Positions 6,501-13,197 of a stretch of 14,955 bases of DNA are shown here, one piece after another (within the stretch, counting starts at the first letter, position 1; every line of letters begins with the position of its first letter). The stretch is from Scatosoma sp002474405 (GTDB taxonomy: Bacteria > Bacillota > Clostridia > Christensenellales > Borkfalkiaceae). The stretch lies in assembly GCA_937892545.1 (NCBI GenBank), contig CALAFO010000074.1:1-14955 (forward strand), in the 5' to 3' direction. The position numbers and the translations under genes are program-made. The notes below the pieces were generated by a model that ran no database searches, was not told the DNA's origin, and saw nothing but the letters and a program-made list of their open reading frames with translations.

Positions 6501-7223
6501 ATGGAAGGACGGGCGGAATATCTGCGGGAAACGAAACTGCTCGATTTTTCGTCGGCGGCGATACGCCGGCTGATTGAATCGCGCGGATGGAACGCTTTGC
6601 CCGAAGCGGAGCGTGCGGAAGCGATTTACGGTTTCGTGAAAGACGAAATTCTTTTCGGTTACAATACGGGCGACGGCGTAAAGGCTTCGCGCGTGCTGAA
6701 AGACGGCTACGGGCAGTGCAACACCAAGGGCACGCTGTTTATGGCGCTGCTTCGCGCCTGCAAAATTCCCTGCCGAATCCACGGTTTTACGATAGATAAA
6801 CTGTTGCAAAAGGGCGCCATGACGGGGTTTGTGTACCGCTCTGCGCCGAAAGAAATTTTTCACAGCTATACGGAAGCGTACGTCGGCGGGCGGTGGTATC
6901 GGCTGGAAGGGTTTATTCTGGATGAAAAATACCTTTCCGCGTTGCAGAAAAAATTCGCGCCGCGCGCGGACGGCTCGTTTATCGGCTACGGCGTGGCAAC
7001 AAAGAATTTTTTACACCCGCCCGTTACCTTCCGTTGCTGCGATACGTATATCCAGAAAGAGGGCATCGTGCGCGATTTCGGCGTGTACGATTCGCCCGAC
7101 ACGCTCCTATCTGAGCACGGGCAGGAGATGAACGCGCTCAAAAAAGCGGCGTTCCGCCTGATCGGCAGGCGACTGATGAACAGAAACGTAAGAAAAATCA
7201 GAAACGGCGGCAGCGGAAATTAA
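6501..7223 (+). CDS. Transglutaminase-like (papain-fold) protein
   Basis: This 240-residue protein has a transglutaminase-like core. The nucleophile cysteine is Cys73 in DGYGQCNTKGTLFMALLR, at the start of a helix, as in this fold. His121 in FHSYTEAYVGGRWYRLEGF matches the catalytic histidine, which in this family usually precedes an aromatic residue and a V/A-Y-V-G-G-R-W strand. The third triad member is normally Asp in a W-x-x-L-D pattern. Here that position is Glu136 (YRLEGF), with Asp141 nearby. Bacterial members act as proteases, amidases or peptide-acting enzymes; the substrate here is unknown. No signal peptide is visible, so it is probably cytoplasmic. It is the last gene of the operon, nine bases after ATC-hydrolase-like B, with AAGGA seven to eight bases before the ATG. 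No convincing terminator follows. Confidence 0.75.
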   Translation: MEGRAEYLRETKLLDFSSAAIRRLIESRGWNALPEAERAEAIYGFVKDEILFGYNTGDGVKASRVLKDGYGQCNTKGTLFMALLRACKIPCRIHGFTIDKLLQKGAMTGFVYRSAPKEIFHSYTEAYVGGRWYRLEGFILDEKYLSALQKKFAPRADGSFIGYGVATKNFLHPPVTFRCCDTYIQKEGIVRDFGVYDSPDTLLSEHGQEMNALKKAAFRLIGRRLMNRNVRKIRNGGSGN

Positions 7224-7242
7224 AAGCGGAAATAAAAAAACG

Positions 7243-7270
7243 TTTGGGCGCATGAAAAATCGGGTATAAT
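7243..7270 (+). promoter_or_regulatory. Promoter of the double-cupin gene
   Basis: A perfect TATAAT (7265-7270) lies 16 bases after the weak -35 hexamer TTTGGG (7243-7248). It would start transcription near 7277, about 70 bases before the TTG start at 7347. The cupin gene may therefore be expressed separately from the upstream operon, although read-through is possible because no terminator separates them. Confidence 0.65.
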
Positions 7271-7332
7271 ATAAACGACGTCTTTCGCAGGCAAAACGGC
7301 GCATATGCGCGCGTATGAATTCACGCAGACGG

Positions 7333-7339
7333 AAAGGAG
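7333..7339 (+). promoter_or_regulatory. Ribosome binding site that points to a TTG start
   Basis: AAAGGAG lies seven bases before an in-frame TTG at 7347. The in-frame ATG at 7305 has no such site, which decides the start in favour of TTG. Confidence 0.7.
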
Positions 7340-7346
7340 CCGAAAT

Positions 7347-7985
7347 TTGACGGAACCCGGCAGAATTTTTCAGGTATCGCAAGAAAACAAAATCATCGAA
7401 GGTTGCACGGTTTCGGCGGAAGAGCAAAAAGGCGCGGTGTATTTTTCTCTGGCGAAACAAACGGACATCAGCCCCGAAATTTATCGGGACAAAAAAATTT
7501 TGTTCGTCGATTACGGCACGCTGATCGCTTACGGCAACAGATTCTCGCGGGAAATCGGCGAAAATCAGGCAATATGTCTCCGTGAAAACGCGCCCGTCGG
7601 AATGAAAACGGAAGTCGGCGCGGTATATACGGAATTTACAATAAGGAGCAACAGTAAAATGAACGGAATCATCAAAGACGGCGAAGTATTTTCTTTAAAA
7701 GATCTTGTGCCGTATCAGCAGGGCAAAATCGTGAATATGGACGTAGCGAGCAACGAAAAAATGAAATTCGTTATCATGGCGTTTGATAAAGGCACGGGGC
7801 TTTCGGAACACGCCGCGCCCGGCGAAGCGCTGATTTTCGCGCTGGACGGCGAGGGCGTTATCGGCTACGAGGGGAAGGAATACCCGATTAAAGCCGGCGA
7901 AAATTTCAAGTTCGCAAAACAGGGCAGACACTATGTAAAAGCGACGGAAAAGTTTAAAATGGCGCTGTTTTTAACGCTGGAATAA
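7347..7985 (+). CDS. Double-cupin protein with TTG start
   Basis: This 212-residue protein, counted from the TTG, has two cupin domains. The N-terminal one (about 1-100) reads KGAVYFSLAK, then KILFVDYGTLIAYG, and contains no histidine, so it probably binds no metal. The C-terminal one (from about 105) has FDKGTGLSEHAAPGEALIFA followed by GYEGKEYPIKAGENF, with His155, Glu160 and His195 as possible metal ligands. That half resembles a common stand-alone cupin of about 105 residues in Clostridia that lacks an assigned function. The start at TTG 7347 is supported by AAAGGAG at the right distance; ATG 7305 is the alternative. A second ribosome binding site (AAGGAG, 7643-7648) precedes an in-frame ATG at 7659, at the exact boundary between the two domains. 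The C-terminal cupin may therefore also be made alone. The gene has its own promoter and a strong terminator after it. Confidence 0.8.
   Translation: MTEPGRIFQVSQENKIIEGCTVSAEEQKGAVYFSLAKQTDISPEIYRDKKILFVDYGTLIAYGNRFSREIGENQAICLRENAPVGMKTEVGAVYTEFTIRSNSKMNGIIKDGEVFSLKDLVPYQQGKIVNMDVASNEKMKFVIMAFDKGTGLSEHAAPGEALIFALDGEGVIGYEGKEYPIKAGENFKFAKQGRHYVKATEKFKMALFLTLE
7643..7661 (+). promoter_or_regulatory. Internal ribosome binding site and start codon at the domain boundary
   Basis: AAGGAG (7643-7648) sits ten bases before an in-frame ATG (7659-7661) within the double-cupin gene. Starting here would give a 108-residue single cupin. This arrangement looks like two once-separate genes fused without loss of the second gene's translation signal. 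Confidence 0.5.
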
Positions 7986-8031
7986 TTTTCGGAAACAACC
8001 GAAACAATTAAAAACGCATCGTGTAAAAACG

Positions 8032-8062
8032 CCGCCGCGGAAACATTTTCCGCGGCGGTTTT
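8032..8062 (+). terminator. Rho-independent terminator of the double-cupin gene
   Basis: CCGCCGCGGAAA (8032-8043) pairs perfectly with TTTCCGCGGCGG (8047-8058) across a three-base loop, followed by TTTT. It lies 47 bases after the stop. Confidence 0.9.
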
Positions 8063-8090
8063 CAAAAAATAACAAAATAATCAAAATAAA

Positions 8091-8122
8091 AAGGCTGTCG
8101 CCGGAAGAAAGGCGACAGCCTT
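8091..8122 (-). terminator. Rho-independent terminator of the minus-strand block
   Basis: AAGGCTGTCGCC (8091-8102) pairs perfectly with GGCGACAGCCTT (8111-8122). On the minus strand the stem is followed by a T-rich tail (TTTTTATTTTG), so it ends the transcript of the CmpB-family gene. It sits back to back with the cupin terminator at a convergent junction. Confidence 0.85.
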
Positions 8123-8124
8123 AT

Positions 8125-8145
8125 CGTTTGCCCGCACGGCAAACG
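8125..8145. repeat. Perfect hairpin between the CmpB-family gene stop and its terminator
   Basis: CGTTTGCC (8125-8132) pairs with GGCAAACG (8138-8145) across a five-base loop. It lies 12 bases beyond the stop codon at 8158-8160, reading on the minus strand. It has no T run of its own and may only stabilise the transcript end. Confidence 0.5.
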
Positions 8146-8157
8146 GCGGCGTTATAC

Positions 8158-8862
8158 TTATTGCTTGTTTTCTTCGGAACTTATTTCTTCCAGTTCCTTG
8201 TTCAGTCCGCGGTTGGTTTTAAAGGGCAGCAGAAACGAATGTTTCTGTTTCAGTGCCGCCGCGCGCGTTTTTATGGTCTCTTTCAGTTCTTCGTAGCGCA
8301 CCACGATGTTCTTGTCCTTCGCCCACTTGCGGATTTTTTCCACCACTTTGAACGAATAGAACACGTCTACAATCATAATGCCGAAGTAAATGCCTAAAAA
8401 GTACCCGTAAATCGGGTTTGCCGCAATCCAGTCAGCCAGCGCCGCCAGATGCGAATGTACCAGAAAGTAATACGCCGTGCCCGCCGCGCCCCAGGCAAGC
8501 GTGAACAGAGGGCAGATGATGCCCTGAATATTTCCTTTGCGGTCGGAATAATCCCACAGTTTCACGTGCATGCCTTTGATGAAAATCAGCCCGGTTACGT
8601 ATTCGATCGCCGTCATCGCCGCGGTGATGACGAAAATAATGAATACGTTCCGCCACAGCGGAGAGGAAATAAACGAATAATCTATCGAGCAGATGGCGTA
8701 AAGCAACGTGATTCCCGTGCCGTACAGCGGCAGATTCGGTCCTACCAGAAAGCCGGGGTTGATCCATTTTTTATGCACCGCGCGGCGGAAGAAAAATTCG
8801 CTTATCCAGCCTACGGTACCGCCGAATACATAAATGATAGATAATCTGAGCAGCGTTTGCAT
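8158..8862 (-). CDS. CmpB-family membrane protein (putative ABC-transporter type IV permease family)
   Basis: This 234-residue protein has about five predicted membrane segments (5-22, 45-62, 72-95, 113-135 and 152-172). A charged cytoplasmic C-terminal region follows (173-234), likely to be partly coiled coil. Conserved features of the CmpB family (PF06541) are clear: RRAVHKKWINPGFLVGP (26-42), IEYVTGLIFIKGMHVKLWDY (86-105) and GNIQGIICPLF (110-120). The family is named as a putative ABC transporter permease, but its function is not established. It does not need to be part of the ABC-2 exporter upstream. AAGGAGAA lies just before the ATG, 31 bases after the TerB-like stop. It is the last gene of the minus-strand block, followed by a terminator. 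Confidence 0.85.
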   Translation of the reverse strand: MQTLLRLSIIYVFGGTVGWISEFFFRRAVHKKWINPGFLVGPNLPLYGTGITLLYAICSIDYSFISSPLWRNVFIIFVITAAMTAIEYVTGLIFIKGMHVKLWDYSDRKGNIQGIICPLFTLAWGAAGTAYYFLVHSHLAALADWIAANPIYGYFLGIYFGIMIVDVFYSFKVVEKIRKWAKDKNIVVRYEELKETIKTRAAALKQKHSFLLPFKTNRGLNKELEEISSEENKQ

Positions 8863-8893
8863 AGCGCGTTCTCCTTAATTTTTCGGGTGTGGT

Positions 8894-9352
8894 TCAGGCT
8901 TTCATCAGCCGTTTGATATAGTTGCGTTCGCGCAGCGAAATTTTTCCGTCAATCGAAACCACGCAGAGGCACAGCCCGATCACGTCGTCGATGAACTCTT
9001 CGTCGGTTTTCGCCAGCTCCGCCGCCAGCACTTTCGCGTAATCGGTGGCGGATTTTTTCAGCGCCGAATTTTCCGCGACGGCTTTTTTCACGGAAGCGAA
9101 ATCGAAATCGGAACCGAACACTTTCACCAGCGCGGGGTACATTAAAATATACTCCTGCTCGTTCACTTTCCCGTCCGCGGTAATCGAAGCCAGAATAAAG
9201 CACGCCAGCGTTTCCACGGGGTCGATGTTTTCGTCCGCGCCCGTCAGCCGCATTCTCGCCAGAATTTTCACCGATTTTTCCGTAAGAATCGCGCCGCGCT
9301 GCAACGCGCTGAGTTTTTCGTATTCGTTGCAAAGTTTAAAAAATTCAAACAT
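8894..9352 (-). CDS. TerB-like protein
   Basis: This protein of 152 residues, counted from MFEFFKL, is all helical and has two TerB-like metal-binding-style repeats: SITADGKVNEQEY (56-68) and SIDGKISLRERNYI (133-146). Each places acidic residues and D-G-K ahead of a helix, as in tellurite-resistance TerB and related domains. Related proteins are linked to stress or membrane-associated complexes, but no specific role is shown here. The inner ATG at 9352 is preferred over the one at 9409 because AAAGGAGAGG precedes it by about seven bases. The longer version would add a basic stretch that lies over a hairpin. It sits between the ABC permease and the CmpB-family gene, and a stable hairpin (9380-9407) lies in its leader. 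Confidence 0.7.
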   Translation of the reverse strand: MFEFFKLCNEYEKLSALQRGAILTEKSVKILARMRLTGADENIDPVETLACFILASITADGKVNEQEYILMYPALVKVFGSDFDFASVKKAVAENSALKKSATDYAKVLAAELAKTDEEFIDDVIGLCLCVVSIDGKISLRERNYIKRLMKA

Positions 9353-9379
9353 AACTTTTCCTCTCCTTTTATTGCTTTT

Positions 9380-9407
9380 GCCCTTCCCGCAAACGCGCGG
9401 GAAAGGC
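9380..9407. repeat. Strong hairpin between the ABC permease gene and the TerB-like gene
   Basis: GCCCTTCCCGC (9380-9390) pairs with GCGGGAAAGGC (9397-9407) across a six-base loop, with one G-T wobble. On the minus strand no T run follows, so it is not a clear terminator. It could separate or stabilise parts of a shared transcript. Plus-strand use seems less likely, as no plus-strand gene ends nearby. Confidence 0.6.
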
Positions 9408-9433
9408 AACCGTTCTTTTAATAAGTCTTTCTT

Positions 9434-11230
9434 TTAAAGCGGCAGGTCTTTCTTCGTGAAGCGGATAGAACCTACGATATAGCCAAGCACGCCGAGCACC
9501 GCCAGAATCGCAAACTTCCAGAGGAATACGTTCGTGCCGTCCATAATCGAAATCACGTCGAAGAACGAGATGATGGTAACTTTATTGAAGTAATTGAGCG
9601 AATCCATACGAACCACGGAGGGGATAACGGGGCTGCCGAACAGACCGAGCATCGCCGCCACCAGCGCGAAGATGGATAAGCCGCCGCCGATCGCCATCGA
9701 ACGTTTGCTTCTGTCAAACCAGCAGGAAGTGAAGAAGCAAAGCCCGGAAAGGGCGAACAGCACAAGGAACGCGCCGAGGTTCAGAAGCGCCAGCTTGCCG
9801 CAGGTAAGGGCAACGTCGCTCTTTACAAACGCAAGGCATACGAAGCTGGTAATCGTAGTCAGGGCAAACATCGAAAGCAGCGAACCGATCAGGTACATCG
9901 CCTGCGTGAACACCACCGTCTTTCTCTTGGTGGAAGTGGAAAGCACGTACGCCATCGAGCCGCTGTCCACCTGCCCCGCAATCAGGTTGTTCGAAGCCAT
10001 AATCATAAAGATGATGGGCAGAAGAAGTCCCGCAAGTTTGTAGAAGATAGAACCGACGATCAGTGTGTAGAGGTCCGCTTTGCCGATTTCTTCCAGCGCT
10101 TCGGAAACGGATGCGGGCAGCGAAGCCAGAAGGCTGTTCGTCAGATCGCCCGTAATTTCCTTGTTCTTATCGGCAAGCGTGCTCGCATATTGTTCCGCGG
10201 TGATTTCGCCCGCAGCCAGCTGTTTATCCAGTTCCGCCTTTTCGTAAGAGAATCTGCCGCGATAGGATACCACGGTGGTGGCGGCAAGATTTTTAATCGC
10301 CGCGTACGTGTACCCGAACGAATCGTACTTTTCTTTCGTAACGCCGAAAGAGGAAAGCGCGTCTACGATATTTTTCACGTTTTCTTCCTGCGTCATGTTG
10401 AACGCAAGGAAAACGGAGGAGCAGTACTGCGCGCGTTCTTCGATATACTCCGCGCGTTCCTCGCTTGCAAGGTATGCGGCAAGGTTTGCTTGATTTTCAA
10501 TCAGCGCCGCGGAATAATCCGCGGGCTTATCCGCGTCTTTTTCGTTGGAAAGCATCGCTTTCAGCGTGTCGTTGTTGTAGGTCGCCACGGGGAAGAGGTA
10601 CGCCGCCGTTACTTCCTGCGCCACCGTATTGTATTCGTCGGAATCTTTCGCGTAAGCGTTGCCGTTTTTATCCACGGCGGCAGCGTCCGCAGCCGCGGTT
10701 GCTTTCGTCTGTACGGCAGCCACGGCGCCCTCGTAAGCCGCTTTGAACGCAGCCGTCGCGTTCGCGTACGTCGCGGGGTCTGCGGCAACGTTTTCGGCAA
10801 ACGCCTTGCCCGTTTCGGTTTTCATTTCCGGCTGCTGCGCCAGCCATGCGGGCAACTGCGCCGTATCGGAAGGCTTCTGAGAAAGCCAGGTTAAATAGCT
10901 TACCGTATCGTTCAGGTTTGCCGCAAAAGCGGGGTCGAACGTTTCCATGCCGTCTTTGCCCATCAGGTAATAGTTAAGTCCGCGCTGTTCCAGCTGCGAA
11001 TCCACTTCTTCCTGAATAATCGTATCCTGAATGGAATTTTTCACTTCGCCCAGCGAACCGCTGCCGGAAATCAGCATCACGCATGCCAGCATAAAGCATA
11101 CGGCGGCGGTGATGATCGTCCACATGGTGCCGTTCGCTTTGCACGATTGCTTGAACAGCGCTTTGCTGAATAAGCGTTCTTCGTACTTTTTCGAGCCTTT
11201 CATCGGCTTCGTATTCGTTTTACTTGCCAT
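9434..11230 (-). CDS. ABC-2-type exporter permease with large extracytoplasmic domain
   Basis: This permease has 598 residues counted from the inner ATG at 11230. It has a basic cytoplasmic N-terminus, one membrane segment (about 35-56), then roughly 330 residues outside the membrane (57-387). Five more segments follow (about 388-412, 442-467, 477-502, 513-534 and 568-589), and the protein ends in SIRFTKKDLPL. The loop DSGSMAYVLSTSTKRKTVVF (422-441) is typical of ABC-2 permeases and likely touches the ATPases. The extracytoplasmic domain is rich in alanine and charged residues (145-190) and shows no motif I can name. The inner ATG is preferred because AAGGAG lies nine bases before it, while the outer ATG at 11239 would leave only about two. 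The ribosome binding site lies inside the end of the upstream ATPase gene, with an overlap of 11 bases, so the genes are coupled. The transported substrate is unknown. Confidence 0.85.
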   Translation of the reverse strand: MASKTNTKPMKGSKKYEERLFSKALFKQSCKANGTMWTIITAAVCFMLACVMLISGSGSLGEVKNSIQDTIIQEEVDSQLEQRGLNYYLMGKDGMETFDPAFAANLNDTVSYLTWLSQKPSDTAQLPAWLAQQPEMKTETGKAFAENVAADPATYANATAAFKAAYEGAVAAVQTKATAAADAAAVDKNGNAYAKDSDEYNTVAQEVTAAYLFPVATYNNDTLKAMLSNEKDADKPADYSAALIENQANLAAYLASEERAEYIEERAQYCSSVFLAFNMTQEENVKNIVDALSSFGVTKEKYDSFGYTYAAIKNLAATTVVSYRGRFSYEKAELDKQLAAGEITAEQYASTLADKNKEITGDLTNSLLASLPASVSEALEEIGKADLYTLIVGSIFYKLAGLLLPIIFMIMASNNLIAGQVDSGSMAYVLSTSTKRKTVVFTQAMYLIGSLLSMFALTTITSFVCLAFVKSDVALTCGKLALLNLGAFLVLFALSGLCFFTSCWFDRSKRSMAIGGGLSIFALVAAMLGLFGSPVIPSVVRMDSLNYFNKVTIISFFDVISIMDGTNVFLWKFAILAVLGVLGYIVGSIRFTKKDLPL

Positions 11231-12134
11231 TTTTTTCATTCTCCTTCTTGTTTCTCAGTACCGTTTTGAAATGCCGCTCCAAAGAATAGGGCAGCTCAGA
11301 AATGAATTTTACGTTATAATTCCGCAGCGTGTGCAGAAGCTGCGCCGTTTCCGTCGAACGGATTTTAATCGTCGCCTGCGAATACTGCTCCTGCAGACGG
11401 GTGATTTCATAGCGCTCGCGGATAAATCTCTGATAATCTTCCGCCGTGTTGAATTCGATTTTAAACTCTTTGAATTCGCGGTTGTGAATTTCGTCCATGC
11501 TGCACACGTCGATGATGTGCCCGTCGTTTATCAGCGCCACGCGGTCGCACGTGCTTTCCAGTTCGTCGAACGAGTGCGAACTCATCAGAATCGTTTTGCC
11601 TTTTTTGTGCTCTTCCTTGATGATGTTCAGAAAGGTCGCGCGCATCAGGGGGTCGAGCCCCGTGGTGGGTTCGTCCAGAAGAATCACGGGCGCGTCGTTC
11701 ATCAGCGCCGCCACCAGCGCGGTTTTCTGCTTCATGCCTTTACTCATGCGCTTGAGATTCGCGCGCGGGTCCAGCTGCAGTTTTTCGATGAGCTCGTTTG
11801 CGTAGCTCATATCGTTCATGCCCAAAAATTCCGCCTGACATTTTAAAAAGTCGATGCCGGTTTTCAAGTCGGGAAACGCGATTTCACCGGGAACGTATCC
11901 CACGGACGCGGCGATTTCGCTGGCGTGTTCCCACGAAGAGAGCCCGTTCACGTACGATTTGCCTTTCGTGGGTTTCAGAAAGCCCAGAATGTTGCGGATG
12001 GTAGTGGTTTTGCCGCTGCCGTTCGTGCCTACGTAGCCCATCATTTCGCCCTGTTCGATATCCAGATTCAGATCGAACACGCCGCGCCCTTCGCCGTAGT
12101 CCTTCGTCAGGTGGTCCAGTTTAATAACGCTCAT
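11220..12134 (-). CDS. ABC transporter ATP-binding protein, second of two
   Basis: This 304-residue ATPase has Walker A GTNGSGKTT (36-44), a degenerate signature MSKGMKQK (130-137), Walker B ILLDEP (151-156), the D-loop GLDP (159-162) and a switch histidine, His187 in SSHSFD. A C-terminal region of about 90 residues follows the nucleotide domain. It belongs to the exporter class with ABC-2 permeases. It closely resembles its upstream neighbour (12131-13066), and both begin with a LTKDYG motif and a shared GRGVF motif. This suggests duplication and probably a mixed ATPase pair. Its ATG overlaps the neighbour's stop by four bases (ATGA), with GGAGGTG upstream. Its own end overlaps the permease start. 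Confidence 0.9.
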   Translation of the reverse strand: MSVIKLDHLTKDYGEGRGVFDLNLDIEQGEMMGYVGTNGSGKTTTIRNILGFLKPTKGKSYVNGLSSWEHASEIAASVGYVPGEIAFPDLKTGIDFLKCQAEFLGMNDMSYANELIEKLQLDPRANLKRMSKGMKQKTALVAALMNDAPVILLDEPTTGLDPLMRATFLNIIKEEHKKGKTILMSSHSFDELESTCDRVALINDGHIIDVCSMDEIHNREFKEFKIEFNTAEDYQRFIRERYEITRLQEQYSQATIKIRSTETAQLLHTLRNYNVKFISELPYSLERHFKTVLRNKKENEKNGK

Positions 12135-13066
12135 TTCAACGCACCTCCGAAATCTTTGTCCTCTTTATAGAATTTCATAAAGTAATCCTCCAGCGATTCT
12201 TTGCGGTTGGAGAAAGATACCACGTTGATATCCGAAAGAATATCGATAAGCGTGTTTAAATCTTTGTCCTCCACCGAAATAAACACGTCGCTGTCGCCCT
12301 CTTCGATGAGGTTCAAAGAGGGGATGCGCTCCTTCGCGCGCTCCATGGAAATCGTTTTGCCCACGGGGGAGCGGAAAGTAACGTTGTAAAACTTTCTGGA
12401 AGCGTGTTTTAAATCGTCCGCCACGAATTCCGAAACGATTCTGCCGTCTTTGATGATCGCGATGCGGTCGCAGGTGTTGTCGATTTCCGAAAAGATATGG
12501 CTGGATAACAAAATGGTCTTGCCGCGTTTCTTTTCCTCGTGAATGAATTCAATGAAATTTTCCTGCATCACGGGGTCGAGTCCGCTGGTCGGTTCGTCCA
12601 GAATCAGAACGTCGGGGTCGGACATAAACGCCGTTACCACCGCCAGTTTCCGTTTTACGCCAAGGCTCATGCGCTTGGTTTCTCCGGCGAGGGCGGTATC
12701 GTCCAGCTCAAACAAATCCAGCATCCGTTTCAGCTGAGGCTGGTTGTGGCAATGCTGCAAATCCTGCATCATTTTAATGAACGCCTTTCCCGTCAGCCCC
12801 GCGGGCAAAGCGATTTCGCCCGGAATGTAGCCTACGTTTGCAAGAATTTCGTAGTACTTGTCGAAGGTTTCCATGCCGAAAATCTTCGTAGATCCGCTGT
12901 CCGGTTTCGAAAAGCCCATCAGGTGCCGGATGGTGGTGGATTTGCCTGCGCCGTTGGGTCCGAGGAAGCCGAACACTTCGCCCTGATCCACGTGCAGGTT
13001 CACGTTGAACACGCCGCGCCCGAAGCCGTAATCCTTTGTGAGATCGTTTACTTCAATTACGTGCAT
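12131..13066 (-). CDS. ABC transporter ATP-binding protein, first of two
   Basis: This 311-residue ATPase has Walker A GPNGAGKST (36-44), a degenerate signature MSLGVKRK (133-140), Walker B VLILDEP (153-159), the D-loop GLDP (162-165) and a switch histidine, His190 in LSSHIF. A C-terminal tail of about 90 residues is unlike the paralogue's tail. With the second ATPase and a single permease it probably forms one exporter. AAGGAG lies about six bases before the ATG. The 131-base gap from the kinase gene upstream shows no clear terminator or promoter, so cotranscription from the kinase is possible. Confidence 0.9.
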   Translation of the reverse strand: MHVIEVNDLTKDYGFGRGVFNVNLHVDQGEVFGFLGPNGAGKSTTIRHLMGFSKPDSGSTKIFGMETFDKYYEILANVGYIPGEIALPAGLTGKAFIKMMQDLQHCHNQPQLKRMLDLFELDDTALAGETKRMSLGVKRKLAVVTAFMSDPDVLILDEPTSGLDPVMQENFIEFIHEEKKRGKTILLSSHIFSEIDNTCDRIAIIKDGRIVSEFVADDLKHASRKFYNVTFRSPVGKTISMERAKERIPSLNLIEEGDSDVFISVEDKDLNTLIDILSDINVVSFSNRKESLEDYFMKFYKEDKDFGGALK

Positions 13067-13197
13067 TTTTATCTCCTTGTCTTAGTATTTTTCACCTGTT
13101 TTCCCGCCGTTATTAACTATTTTTTTCCCAAAAAGACCATACTTAAAAAACACGATGAAATTTCTTTCCCGCGCTTTTCTGTTGAATTTTTATCGCC

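Noticed and set aside
10190..11846. Long plus-strand open frames opposite the ABC permease and second ATPase
   Set aside because: Both are antisense to convincing genes and encode repetitive Arg/Phe/Val-rich sequence. They result from the codon bias of the true strand.
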